Below, piece after piece: positions 1 to 12,400 of a stretch of DNA of 64,000 bases; position 1 is the first letter of the stretch, and each line of letters begins with the position of its first letter. This stretch comes from Tricholoma matsutake (lineage: Eukaryota; Basidiomycota; Agaricomycetes; Agaricales; Tricholomataceae), in NCBI GenBank assembly GCA_026075535.2, contig AP026544.2, forward strand, positions 11,160,001 to 11,224,000, read 5' to 3'. The notes beneath the pieces are model-generated. The model saw only the letters and a program-made list of their open reading frames with translations. It searched no databases and had not been told where the DNA came from. A program made the translations under genes and the position numbers.

Positions 1-1474
1 GCCAACATTGACATGTCACCACCAATGATGCCTACACAGCCGCCATCAGCATTGTCAACATTGTCAACAACCACCACCACCACTTTGTCCCAGGCCCCAA
101 AACTGTACCCAGCAGCTCAAAAATGATGGCACACTCTGCCAAGTCGACATACAGCTCCACTGCACACTCCCCAGCCCTTCTCCCTGTGTCTAGAATGACC
201 CCAGTCCATGGCCACATCACCACCAGCAACAACAACTACCCCAGCTGTGACCACCCCAGAAACAATGGCTAGGGTCTTGTCTGGCACCCAAACAGTTACC
301 ACCACCTCGGAGATAGCTACACAGGCAAGCTACAGCCCACAATGATGGTCTACAGCCCAGCAAACCGAGTTGTATGACAAGGAGCAAACCTGCCCATCAA
401 AATGCATCATTTGCTCGACAAATCAACCTGGGAGCTGCCCCATGTCACCCTGCTCCCCCCTGCTCATGCCTCAGACCCCCTTTGGAAACCCCCGAACTAC
501 CCAGTGAGACTGCCACATCATCGTCAATGATGGCTGAACCACCTGCTATACCCCACTCTGGACCACAACCCACAGCTCAGAAACAACAAAACAAACAACT
601 AGAACCCTCAAAACACCCCAAGCCCTGTCCCAGCCACCCAGCTCGCCCCAGAACCCCTGTAAATGTGCAGTTTCACCACACCCTGTGTCTCACACTCCAG
701 CCGTGTTACTGACGATGCCATCTATGCCCATGGAAGCCCCCTGTTCACCCCCCATCCCCCTCTCACTGCCCATTTACCCCAGCGCACCCCAGCTTGACCC
801 TAAACAAGCCATTTTGCCACTTCCCAAATGTTTTGACTGGGCTGACGATGCCACATCATTACCTACTGCCCCCAGCACCGTTCTGCAAGATATCTCCAGT
901 CTGAAGACAGGCCATCTACAGCCATTTGAAACACTATGATGATGGACAAGACGATGATGAGCCCCCCTGCAATATCTACCATCCTGAAATTTTTTTAATT
1001 CAGCTCTGCCTTCTCTTGTTCCACCTCAACCTTTTATTACTCAATGTCATCCCTCTGGTATTGGACCAGGATGACCTATTGTTATTATGCCCTTTGGAGT
1101 AGCACCTGCTCCTCCTGCTCCTCTTGCTCCTCCTGCTCCAAAGCTCGACTGGGATCAAGACCCCCGTCTCATCAACTTAAGCCATGCCCTTTGTGCTTTG
1201 GGATAGAAACCACTGTGTTGAGTCATTTCTTCTCATATTTTTTTATCAACCATAGAATTTTCTTAGCTTCATTGCTATATTATTTTTAATACCTATTGTT
1301 CTTGTTTCTCTTTTTTCTCTGGCAATGAGGACATCGCCATTTGGGAGACGGGCACATGGAGTAGGGTGAGTGGTCACCTACTCCAGGTAGTCACATGACT
1401 GGGTAGTCAGTAGCAGAGTCACATGTAGATAGGCATCATCACTACAACTAGGTTGTCTTGGGCATACCTAGAGC
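1..1474. other. Unassigned low-complexity DNA
   Basis: No gene can be supported here. The plus strand is C/A-rich and translates into Pro/Thr/Ser-rich stretches (374-712 and 685-939) with no recognisable domain. A CTC/CTG-type trinucleotide run lies at about 1102-1140. The left part may belong to a decayed repeat that continues beyond the window edge. Confidence 0.5.
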
Positions 1475-2447
1475 CTAGGAGACTCGGCATGTCTCCAATG
1501 GTAGATGGCTTAGTTTTTTGTCTGTGCTGTCAGAGATGTGAACAATAACAGATAGTAGACAATGATGACCTTTAACATCAACATGATAACAGATATGTGA
1601 GATGGTGCCTTGGCTACCATTTATGACACTGCCTTGCACATCAAAATTTTGTGACACTATGATGGGCATGTTTAGCATGAGAGGTATTTGACCTAATTGT
1701 TGTTGAGTTTGTCCTGATGGAAGGTGAGTCAAGTAATTTGTTAAGTGTTCATCTGTAATGATGGATTTCTTATGTTTATCTTCAGCATAGTACCAATGGA
1801 GCTCTTGTCCTGTTTCTTTCACAAAGGCAATGGCGGCCTGGATGTTCAACTGATATTGCCTTTGACTCATTTTTGCTGGTTGACTTGACAAAAATGAGTC
1901 AAAGGCAATATCAACTCTAATAAATTGTATAGAATTCTGAGAATATTTACATAGATAGGAAGCCCCAGAAGTCGATAGGTCCTCTCTCAACACTAAGCAG
2001 GCTGAGTGCATTGTGTCAAGTTATTTTGAAAATACAAAAATGCCCCAAGTCGGTCAAGGCAACACTAATGGAAACTTCGTCAATGAACAGATAATTCACA
2101 CCTTCCCACATTGCTATCAGGTCTCAATGGGATTTGTTGTTTGATTTGTTTGATTTCTTGGTGTTTAAACATAGTGCAGCATGAAGAGTCATACCTGAGA
2201 TGTGTTGGGCAGCAATACCCATATACGAGGCTAGGCAGAACCGTCATGTTTGCTTTCTTTGCTCAAAGAAGTCTTTTACAGCATTGATCACCCTCGTCTT
2301 TCCAGTTCCAGCTGTGCCTGATATGAACATTCTCAATGGCTCCTGTTGAGGATGTAGACTGTGCTCTGTAATCATTTGGAATGCTTGTGACTGCTCTGGG
2401 TTCAATGTCCACTTGTGTATTATGTGCTCAATGTCTATTATTGGTGC
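1475..2447 (-). pseudogene. Helitron PIF1-like helicase, C-terminal half of a split Rep/helicase gene
   Basis: This piece would drive strand displacement in Helitron rolling-circle transposition. On the minus strand, 2447-2244 holds a Walker A motif (GTAGTGKT) inside a PIF1-type N-terminal context. A motif-II-like FIDEVS lies near 2070-2105. 2011-1475 holds the C-terminal helicase region, including HWYYAEDKH and SQNFDVQGSVINGSQGT, a typical Helitron helicase tail. The frame is broken at least twice. The 5' end stops exactly at the LTR boundary at 2448. The missing upstream part is not adjacent: the Rep gene ending at 14636 on the other strand continues into this frame (see the inversion finding). 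Confidence 0.85.
1851..1913. repeat. Perfect 24-bp inverted repeat inside the helicase sequence
   Basis: 1851-1874 and 1890-1913 are exact reverse complements (arms starting TGATATTGCC), separated by 15 nt. The hairpin lies within the helicase reading frame, where no conserved structure is expected. Confidence 0.85.
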
Positions 2448-2849
2448 TGTTAGTGTGACACCCACTATCTGCTAGCTAAGACCATGTGGGTTCTCTCTAC
2501 AAGAAGGGGGTGGGATCCGTGCTTGTGATGGGGGAACTGATGGTTTTGATGTGAGGGGTTATTAATAGATGAGTTGGTTGAGAAAGGCCTTTCACACTGA
2601 AAATGTAGGTGGAATACCTAAGAGAACACAACTGGGGTCCCCTAGGTGTATATTTAGGGTTTATATACTATGTTACATATATTGTACATTGTTGTTACCA
2701 ACGCACTCATACATGCGTGTACATATTGATGCATGCAAAATAAAATTCTCATGCTAACAAAGTGTAGCGTCATTTGGTGTCATGTAGCAGAATTTGACAT
2801 AATAAAATAAAAATGAAATTTTATTAGGTAATGGGGTGGTTTCCTAACA
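2448..2849 (-). repeat. 3' LTR of element A
   Basis: 402 bp with TGTTAG...CCTAACA inverted ends. It aligns along its whole length with the copies at 8788-9188, 14637-15038, 23798-24198 and 25376-25775. It contains TATATAAA and, about 30 nt downstream of it, the AGTTGTGTTCT block that matches the primer site. Confidence 0.92.
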
Positions 2850-2860
2850 TTACCCCCCTT

Positions 2861-5800
2861 TTATGCCTTCTTCCAGGGGAGAGAAAATATTGCATCTGTC
2901 CCCTCTGTGAAATTTTGGTAAGGCCAGAATTTCATCCCCTCATATACCATTCTCGCAATGCAACATGGAGCATTCAGATTATGTTTAAAGAATTGGGTGA
3001 TTGTGTTATGTGCTCACTTACAATTCTCTCTGGGTTCCCACAAATTATTTTTGTCGTTATAGTTTTTCCACTTTATTAAGAACTCCAATTTGTTCCATTG
3101 AAGATGTGAGTCTAGAATTTCTTCAACTATGTATTCTGGAGCACCTTCTACTATTATTGGAGGTTGCGGAGTAGTTTGTTGGCCAGGAATAGTGGGTGGG
3201 TAGTAAGGGCATAGGCAGGATATGTTAATCTCGGGATCAATCTTGAATGATCAGGGTAATTTTAGCACTACCGCATTGGGCAAGATCACTTTAGAGATTG
3301 CATATGGGCCAACTTGTTTCTCCGTAAGTTTCCTCGAAGGTCATGGAATATTCAGGGCCTTGGTACTTAGACACACCAAGTCACCAACTTTGTACTCTGG
3401 AGTGCGTGCTCGAGTACGATGTGTGTGTCACATCATGTCATCACGTGCTTTCTTCAATGCCGCCTCTGCTTCCTCTTGTACCTTTTGCATCTTAGATACA
3501 AAGTCTTCTACCAACTGTACTTTGACTTCCCTTCTGTGTTCTACTCCCATGCAAGGATGATATCCATAATTCGTGAAAAAGGGTGACATACGAGTAGCCA
3601 AATGGAATTTGTTATTGTGAGAAATTTGGCAATTGCCAGCCATTCAGGCCAGTTGGTTTGTCGGTAGTTGACAAACATATGTAGGTACTGCTCCAACTCC
3701 TGGTTCATTCTCTCTGTCTGCCCATCAGTCTGCAGGTAATATGCCATACATAGTTTAGTTTGAATTCCCAATATCTTGTTCAGTTCTCGCATAAATGTGG
3801 AAGCAAATTGTGGTCCGTGATCAGAGATAACGGTATTGGGTAACCCATGTAATTGCCATACCTGATTTAGATAGAGGCACGCCAAGCCCAATGATGAGGT
3901 TTCTGTAGCAGTAGGAATAATATGGACCTACTTTTTGAAGTGGTGGCATACTACAAATATTGCATCATACCCTTGAGCCAAGGGTAATCCAGTAATAAAA
4001 TCCACAGATATATCTTGCCATGGCACTTTAGGTATAGGGTTCAGCATTAATTTTCCTGCAGGTTTCTCTGGAAATTTCTTCCCCCTCATGCACATATCAC
4101 ATCCATCCACATACCCCAACACATACTTTGAAATTCCAGGCCACCAATAATTTCTCATTACCAATTCCAATGTCGGCCATCTTCCTGGGTGTCTGGCAGT
4201 CAGCATATTATGATGTAACTGGATGATCTCCCTTCGCAAATCCTGATCCTTCAGTACAAACACTTTTCCTCGAAACAACACCAACCCTTGTTCCTCAGCC
4301 CATTCATCTCCTTTAATATTACCTTTCTTCTCTCCCTTCAGAGCTTTCACAGCTTCTACTACTTCATCATCCATTTCTGAACATTGTCTAATTTTAGACA
4401 ACATTTCCATTTCTGAGCTATCTATTAATAAATGCCCTTGACGCATAGCGCAAATGTGAAAGTATTCAGGTTTGAGTAAGGTAACATTCTTATTGTCCTC
4501 CTCCACCCCCCTTTTATGATCAATACATCTGGATAATGCATCTGCTTTTCTCATTACACGAGAGGCAGAGCAATATATTACCCTGGAGAAAATGTTGGGA
4601 ATAATGCGAGAAAAAGACACTTTTTCACTGGGGAAAAATAAAAGGAACCATCAGTAAAAATATCTTATTTTCCCACACTTTGTCCATTTGGTTGCTGCAG
4701 GAAAACAACTAATCTGTTTCCAGGAGAAAAACTTGTGAACATTAGGGAGAAAAAGGTCATTTTCGCACAGATTGCCACTTTTTTCTCCATGAAAAAATAA
4801 CTAATCTGTTTGTAGGCAAAAAAATTGTGGAAGTCAGGAGAAAAAATGCTATTTCCCCCAGAAATAAAGTAAATATGGAAAAAAAGATACATTTCCCCTC
4901 CATTTTCACCTGATTTTCTCCCAGGAATAGATGAGTTATTTTTGCTGAGCAAGAGCAAAGAGAAAGTGTGGGGAAAAACAACATTTTCTTACTGATGGTT
5001 CCTTTTATTTTTCCCTAGTGGAAAAGTGTCTTTTTCTCCTATTATTCCCAAAATATTCTCCAGGGTAATATATTGCTCTGCCTCTTGTGTTAAGCTTCCC
5101 ACTTTGTGGACCCAATGAAAATTGAAATGCGATAGGAATAGTGCCCAATGCGCTTGCTGGCAATTAAGCTTTTTAGCAGACATGAAGTATTGCAGATTTT
5201 GATGATCTGTCCAGATCTCAATCTGATGCGTACATCCCTCCAAATAATGCCTCCATGCCTCCAACACTCATATTATCCCCAACATCTCTTTGTCATGCAC
5301 GTCATAATTCCTCTCCACATCATTCAACCCTCAGGACAAATATGCACAAGGATGCCATTTGTCATCTTTGCACAGCATTGATAATACCGCTCCAGTAGCA
5401 AAATCGGATGCATCTTATTCCACTCGTAAAGGGCATGTGAAATCCAGTGGGGCTAATATTGGTCCCTCCACAAAATTCCTTGTCAACTCCTCAAATGCTG
5501 TCTGCTGCCTGCTCTCCCCACCTCCACACTACTCCCTTTCGTGTAAGGTTATGTAAGGGTGCAGCAATTTTAGAAAAATTGTGCACAAAGTGACAATAAT
5601 AATTTGCGAGTCCCAAGAAGGCTTGAACCTCCTTGACATGGGTGGGTGCAGGCCAATCTGTGATCGCCTGTACCTTGATCAGATCCATTTTGATCCCATC
5701 AGGGCTGATCAATAATCCTAGGAACTTGATTTTGCCTGCCCCAAACACACACTTCTCCAGTTTCAAAAATAGATCATTCTCTGCTAACCTCCATAGCACC

Positions 5801-7206
5801 TCCTGTACTACCACCTCATGATTTTCTTCATCCTCTGTGAATATCAGAATGTTGTCAATAAATATTATTACCATGCCTTTGTCTATTACATCCTTGAAAA
5901 TGATGTTCATCATATTTTGGAAGGTTTGGGGACTATTAGTCATCCCGAAAAACATGACAAGCAGCTTGAAGGATCCTCAATGGGTGGCAAATGCAGCCTT
6001 CCACTCATCTCCTTTCTTTATTTGTACATTGTTGTATCCCCATCATAAATCCAATTTTGTAAAAACCTTGGCTTTTCCCACCTTGTCAATCATTTCTGAG
6101 ATCAATGGCAGGGGGTATGCGTTCTTCACTGTCCACTCATTCAGATACCTATAATCTGTACACACCCTCTTCCTTTGGTCTTTCTTTGGCACAAAGAATA
6201 TTGGTGACATCTGCAGTGATTTCGAAGGTTGTATGTATCCTTTGTGCAATTCCTCCTTCAGGAATGCATCCACTTCTTCTTGTTCCATTGGAGATAATGG
6301 ATATACCTTTGACTTCTTCGGCACAAACCCTGGCTTCATCTTGATCCCATGATCCCATAGCTTCCGCACTGGCATTTGCTCAGACTCCTTCTTCTGGAAC
6401 ACTGACAGATGTTCATGTTACACTTTTGGCACCCACTCCTCCACTGGCTTCTCCACCTTCATGATATTCTTGTCCCATGACTGTCCTCCACAAATTGCAC
6501 TAAAGGTTTGCTTCTGCTCTTCTTTCTCGATCATGACTGGAACTTCCTCATTTGGCATTTCCTCATCCTCCACTTCCTCCATTGTAACAGAATACTTCCT
6601 TGGACATTCTTTCTCTTTTTCCTTTTCTCCTTCTTCATCTTCCTCCCATACACATTACATTCCTTAGGACAATGAGTCATTTGTACTTTCCCAGTTTTCC
6701 AATCAATTTCAGGATTATGCTTCCATAACCATGGACATCCTATTATTAGATTGGTTTTCCCAAGATCACACACCTTGAATATGGCTCGCTCCTGATACTC
6801 TTGATACTTTAGTACCATAGTCACCTCCTCCTCCATGATTGACTGTTCCATCAATATTGTACACCATTATAGGTTGCACCAGCTTGCATGTGTTAATACT
6901 GTTTCCAGTAATTAAGGACCAATTAATGAATAATCTGGTAGCACCACTATCAAGCAACACTTCCACATCAATAGCTCCATGCATGTCCACTGTCTTCAGT
7001 CCCACAGTCAAGGTGATTTTGGGGTCTATTTGTGCAGAGTGAATAAAGAATTTAGGGGTTTTTGGAAATGGCACATGACAATTTTCTTTGTCATGTGATT
7101 TGCAACAGTTGTACTCCTCCTCAATTTCCTTTTCTGATTTACTCTGGGTTTCCTTGGATACTAATACATTGTAACGATTCTGGGTCACCAATGGGGAAAC
7201 CTTCAC
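2861..7206 (-). pseudogene. Pol of element A (protease-RT-RNase H-integrase-chromodomain), broken
   Basis: The minus strand reads protease with LLDSGAT (7206-6766); RT with PSKSLQMSPIFFVPKKD and KVFTKLDL (6402-6043); and RT palm/thumb (5955-5491), where the catalytic box reads FIDN instead of (Y/F)IDD, so the second catalytic Asp is lost. RNase H follows (5267-5090), then the MITE at 4557-5089. The integrase zinc finger and core lie at 4556-3541 (HHNMLTARHPG, CDMCMRG, QTDGQTERMNQE), followed by a decayed chromodomain to about 2861. Frameshifts and stops are frequent. Where sister copy B has TGA stops, A often has CAA, pointing to an ancestral CGA. Confidence 0.88.
4557..5089. mobile_element. 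Harbinger-type MITE inserted in element A
   Basis: 533 bp with ~101-bp terminal inverted repeats (4557-4657 and 4989-5089) beginning CACGAGAGGCAGAGCAAT on the left and CACAAGAGGCAGAGCAAT on the reverse of the right end. The flanking TTA (4554-4556 and 5090-5092) is a 3-bp target duplication, the TWA type made by PIF/Harbinger elements. Element B lacks the insert at the homologous site, which confirms both boundaries. There is no credible coding capacity. Confidence 0.88.
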
Positions 7207-8300
7207 TGGGACTCTTCCACAAAATTCTTCTGCTTGCCTTCCTCCGGCTTCACTTCCTCAATTGTAGCTTCCCTAATCTTTCTTTTCTGCCTACAATTCC
7301 TAGAAATGTGTCCTAACTGCCCACAGTTAAAACATTTAAGTGGGGCTCGTCTCCCTGCTTGATCAACCTCCATTGCCTCTGATGGTGCTGCTGACTCCGT
7401 AACTATAGGTGTCACTGCCATGGCTGGTGGCTGTGCCCTTGGAGCTTGTGCCTGAGGTGCTTTTCCTTTCTTGGACTTTCCTCCAGATGACTTTCCAAAT
7501 TTACTACTTCCATACATCAACTTTGACTCCGCCTGTTCCTGCCAATATTGCCGGTCAAGGTGCATTGCCTAATTATACCACTCATCCAACTTCTCTGGCA
7601 TAGAAGGTAGTTGGTAGATAGACTTGAACAAAGATGGATTTAATCCTGCTTTCAAAAACTCTACCAATGTGGCTTCTCCCATGTCCATTTGTGAAGCTTC
7701 TGCTTTGAACTGCAAAATAAATTCATCCGCCATTAAGGAACCTTGGTGCATGGTCTTTAATTTAGCATTGGCTGTCGCCTTTGGATTAGGGTCTCCAAAC
7801 TGTGCCTCCAATCTCTCCAGAAATTCCTTGAAGGTTGCAAATGGTTTATTTCCCACAGCAATTTGATTAATAGCCTCGTTTCTCCAGAACTGTGCTTTCC
7901 CCCCCTGAATGTATGAGAGAGCAAACATAATCCTAGACTCAGCTGTATGAAACTCTGGCTTCCTCCCATGGATGTACAATACTATAGAGCTGATGAAGGA
8001 TTTTGTATTCTCCATGGTACCATCAAAGATTTGCAGGGGCGCATACTTAGGTAATCATGCTTTTCCATTTCCGGATTTCTCTGCCATCTCATCCTCCTGT
8101 GACATCCACTCCACCATCTCCTCCATCTCATCATCTCTTTCTCCCATTGTCTCTGGCTGTACTTCCACTTGTCTGGGCTGTGATACTGCCAATACTGACA
8201 CTAATTGTGACATTTGCACCATAAGTGCATCAATTTTTGCGTCTAGTGCTGGTGTGGGAACAGGATTAGGGCCGGGATTAAAAGTTGAAGGTTCGGACAT
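7203..8300 (-). pseudogene. Gag of element A
   Basis: Structural capsid/nucleocapsid protein of the retrotransposon. The N-terminus (8300-8055) starts MSEPSTFNPGPN and has a predicted helical VQMSQLVSVL segment. The capsid-like retrotrans_gag region is at 8015-7569. A CCHC zinc knuckle (CFNCGQLGHISRNC) lies near 7290-7330. The frame breaks at about 8050 and 7567. Gag ends in TGA, overlapping the start of the pol frame by -1, with a GAATTTT heptamer just upstream as in B. Confidence 0.85.
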
Positions 8301-8774
8301 AATTGTAAAATCTGTGATGAGTCACTTCTTTGACAATTTCAAGACTTGTTCTTCGAGACCTCTCCAAACGTTTATGGGTCACGTGATAAGGTTTGTCGAG
8401 GTTTGTCAATTGTTTGTCATTTGTCAGGCGCCTATTTTGACACTTCGGATCAATAACCCTTCCAACAGTGCCTGATCTCGGAGATAACACTGAATTTGGC
8501 TTGTAACTAAAATACTTGTCCAAATAGAGTGATGTGAATCATAACTAAACCAGATCCGATCGGTTGTCTGGTTGCAGCTGTCCTAATGATGAGCACTGCC
8601 TCTCGATCACTGGCAGTTGCAATGTAAGGCGAGGCCTGGCATTGGCTTATGAAAGAAAAGGTAGATTACATATGTACAAGTACTTCCGGCTTGTGCTGAA
8701 AGGGTGAGTAATCTGATGTGGCACAGTGAAACAATGACGTATGCACAAGTAAGAGAAGGCACACTGATATGGGA

Positions 8775-8785
8775 AGTTGTGTTCT
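8775..8785 (-). promoter_or_regulatory. Self-priming primer-binding site of element A
   Basis: The minus strand reads AGAACACAACT starting 2 nt after the 5' LTR. It is an exact reverse complement of AGTTGTGTTCT inside the LTR, the predicted 5' end of the transcript. This is the Tf1/sushi-type self-priming layout. Confidence 0.75.
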
Positions 8786-8787
8786 TA

Positions 8788-9188
8788 TGTTAGGGCGACA
8801 CCCACTATCTGCTAGCTAAGACCGTGCAAATTCTCTCTACAAGAAGGAGGCAGGATCCGCGCTTGTGATGGGGGAACTGATGGTTTTGATGCGAGGGGTT
8901 ATTAATAGGTGAGTTTGTTGACAAGGCCTTTCACACTGAAAGTGTAGGTGGAATACCTAAGAGAACACAACTGGGGTCCCCTAGGCATATATTTAGGGTT
9001 TATATACTATGTTACATATATTGTACATTGTTGTTACCAACACATTCACACATGTGTGTACATATTGATGCGTGCGAAATAAAATTCTCACACTATCAAA
9101 GTGTAGCATAATTTGGCATCATGTAGTGTAATTCGACATAATAAAATACAAATGAAAGTTTATTAGGTAATGGGGTGGTTTCCTAACA
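8788..9188 (-). repeat. 5' LTR of element A
   Basis: 401 bp with TGTTAGG...CCTAACA ends. It carries TATATAAA and the R-start block. The right flank is CTTTA, the reverse complement of the TAAAG that follows element B. Confidence 0.92.
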
Positions 9189-9434
9189 CTTTAGTAGTGG
9201 GTTTTGTACCATGTAGAAAAAAGTGATCGACATGGGTTTTACATACATGTGATTGACACATGATTTTTTGAATGCTGATTGGCTGAAAGGCAATCAGCTG
9301 TTGCTTTTGAATTGCTGACCATTTTGGCCCAAGGGTCATCAGGTCTTGATGTTTTTTTATAGAGGGTCAGCTGTTTTCTTCCTCTTTATAAGCATGCCTT
9401 GTCTCACTTTTCATTCTCTTTGCTATCAAGCACA
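9189..9434 (+). promoter_or_regulatory. Likely promoter of the Helitron Rep gene
   Basis: The stretch before the first good start (ATG at 9434, MSTSIFGQQ) has a CCAAT-like ATTGGCTG near 9280, a TATA-like CTTTATAAGC at about 9381-9390 and a pyrimidine-rich tract (9391-9430) just before the ATG. This is a usual fungal promoter layout, inferred from spacing only. Confidence 0.45.
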
Positions 9435-12400
9435 ATGAGCACTAGTATCTTTGGTCAACAAATTCCTGCAGCTTTTGATGAACTTTCTGCCTCTTGGATC
9501 TCTCAGGCCTTGGCAACCTCCTTTAATTGTTATGGCAGTCACATTTCCCTTCCTGTGAATGGAGACATGGGTCAGGGCTCATTTACTTGTGTGGTGGATT
9601 TCAGAATTGTGGATGAATTGTCTGCTGGTGTTGTTCTTGAAAAGGATTGGCTTGCATATTAACACGAATATTTGATATTTGATGCACAATTGAGAGAGAA
9701 CTGTCATAATGATGGAGGCGGACAGTCTGATGTATACTCAGGCACATTTTCTAACTTCCATGTTGAAAATTTACTTATTTTTATTGCAGATAATGAAACT
9801 TTACCTTTTGAAACCATTGATCACCATGTTCACCATGATATAACAAATCCAGATCTACAATTGTCCATAGCTTCTTCTAGTTCTTCATGTAAAGTGTCTT
9901 TAGTTCAACAATTACTGCTAAATCCATCCTCCTCACTCTATATGTTCCCCTCATCTGAATTCCAACATTTACTTCAAGATCATGGCATTCCAATTCATGA
10001 ACCAGACTTGGGTGTTTCTCAAGTGGGCTTGGTACACCATCTTGTGAATGGACTATGTATTCACAATTCAAATATGGGTTGTTGTTCTGTTGTAAATTCA
10101 AGTGATGCTGAAAATCTTGTTCTAGCTATTTCTGATGAGGTGCTTACCACTCCTTTGCATATTCTTTGAATGATATGTAAAAGTCTTGGGTATTACAGCT
10201 CAAGCAGTGGTGAGGAATATTCTCAATTGTTACAATGCATGCAAAGTCAACACCACTCATTGTTAACAGGTTCTATTTATAGTTTTCAGATGTTCTTTTG
10301 TGGATTTGAACAGTTGACTAAACCTGAGGCCCTGACAATGGCAGCCGCACATGGGCTATCTCCACTCGGGATTCTTGATGATGTCAAAAATGCTCTTATT
10401 AATCACATTGCTTGGGGTCTGTGTGGACAAACCAATGTTGTCATTCCTTCTGCATGTGCTAATTTTCTGTGAGAGGATATGATGCAACCCTCTACTGATC
10501 AGAGCAAGCTCCAGATTTTCTTTTTGTCACAGTTGCTTAATAAGATTCATCAACGACCATTGTGTCAATTGCTTGATACTTATGATATTACACATGATCA
10601 TAATGGTACCTTGAATACTTTATGTTGGGTTTTGAAAGCTTACATTGAACAACTTTGTAAAGGTAAATCTCACATACAAAACATATCATGAAGAGATTCT
10701 GCTGATTTTGTGAGGAGATCTAGAACTTGTGATGCTTGGCTGCAAATAGTTCCCCAGTCATTGAAAAACAGGATTTCACAACTTTTTCATTCAGAGACTT
10801 CTAGTGAGACACTTCAAGAAGTTACATGTGCTTGTTGCACAGAGTCCTGTTTAAAATCAAATTGTGAATGGATACCTATCAGTTCATTGAATTTGGATTG
10901 TCTTCGACAGTCACATCATCCTCTCAATGATGTTGGCCAACACTGTGATGGTTGTGATTTTGAGGTGGAAGAACAAAACTCTGATGAGGATTGTCATGGA
11001 CAGCTCCTAATATCATTCCTCCTCCTTTGCCATATACAGCTGGTGTTCTTAAAGATATTCTTGTTGATCCTTCAGGTGTATGTTCAATGCCATTTGATGA
11101 ATATACTTATGAGTTGAATCTTTGGGATTCTTGCTTAAGTACACTCCAGAGACAGCAAACACCTGCTCTTGCATTGGCCAATCGTACTTTCCTAGGACAA
11201 ACACTGCCAGAGCTGAAGGACTTGACACCAATTGAGGAATCAATGATCACATTGTGTTGTGCAAAATGTTGGATCATCCAACTTAGTGAACAAGCTTCTG
11301 ATGTTACTTTTCCACAGAATCAACAAGGTTTCCATGACAATATCATTATTTATCCTCAGCCATCCCAAAAAATTGTTAGCATGCTTCCACCCTCTATTGA
11401 AGAAGTAGTCTCTCCTATTTGTGTTATTTTTGTTGGATCTTCTCCTCCCTCTACTGAATGGCTTTGTGATAAAGCAAAACCTTTAGCAGTTCATGCTGAT
11501 AAGGTATGATGAGCATTGCTATGGTTAAAAGAGCATAATCCATTGTATTCTCATGTTGAAATCAATCATGACATGCTTAACAGCTTACCAGAAAATGGTA
11601 TATTGCCTTTTCATATTGAACATGTGTTCCCCAATGTGAATGGAGATGTCTTGACTTCTCATTATGATGCTACCCCACTTGCTAGCCAAAATCAACCACC
11701 AATTCCTCATGACACTGAAATCACTTTTCAAAAATTGGTGATTTCAGATGTGGATGGCCATGCGTCCTCTAATGAGTTGTGCACAGCAGCTTTAAGGCAT
11801 GTCCAAAAGAAAAAAGGAGGGTATTTGAAGCTTCCACATGATCCTACACCTGAAAATGAATTTGTAAATCCAAATTTATTTCCAAAGATATATCCCACTT
11901 GATTTCCTTTCTGAGTTGGGGGTTTTGAAGATCGAACCTGTAAACAGCCCATATCTTTGAAACAGCACATAAAGCACTTGTTGAACCTTGCAGATCAAGA
12001 ACATCCTTCATTTATGTTCACTGCATTCAATATTCTGCAAAGACGAACACTGTTGTTACATACCAGTTTAAAAACGAAGCATAAGAATTTTGCATTGGTG
12101 GCAAATATGTTTGTCACAGCTTCTCCTGATACAATTCATCAAGTTCTAGAAAGGGTCATTCGAGGAGATCTGAAAACTGTGCACAATGATGAAGAACACT
12201 GGGTGTTACAATTGATGCAAGAAGTCCAAGTGATTAACAAGAGCATTCCAGGCTCATCAGCTGCTTGAGTTGAAATGCATAATGAAATCCGTTCCATGAT
12301 AACACAGTTTGGAATGCTGATTTTTTTCTTGACTATCAATCCCACTGACATTTACAATCTGCTCATCAAATTTTTAGCTGGTTCTGAAATTGATATTAAT

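Larger units (their letters stand above)
2448..9188 (-). mobile_element. Ty3/gypsy chromovirus A (family 1), degenerate
   Basis: Full-length element of 6741 bp on the minus strand, bounded by 401-402 bp LTRs that begin TGTTAGG and end CCTAACA. It has Gag, protease, RT, RNase H, integrase and chromodomain in that order, which is the chromovirus arrangement. A purine tract (AAAAGGGGGGTA on the minus strand) abuts the 3' LTR. The flanking pentamers do not match each other (GGTGC left, CTTTA right), but each matches a flank of element B in inverse orientation. A MITE is inserted in its RNase H region. Several in-frame stops make it non-coding. Confidence 0.92.

Noticed and set aside
1358..1384. 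Helitron 3' end hairpin (GGAGTAGG/CCTACTCC)
   Set aside because: No CTRR terminus follows at the expected distance on the minus strand, so the Helitron border could not be fixed.
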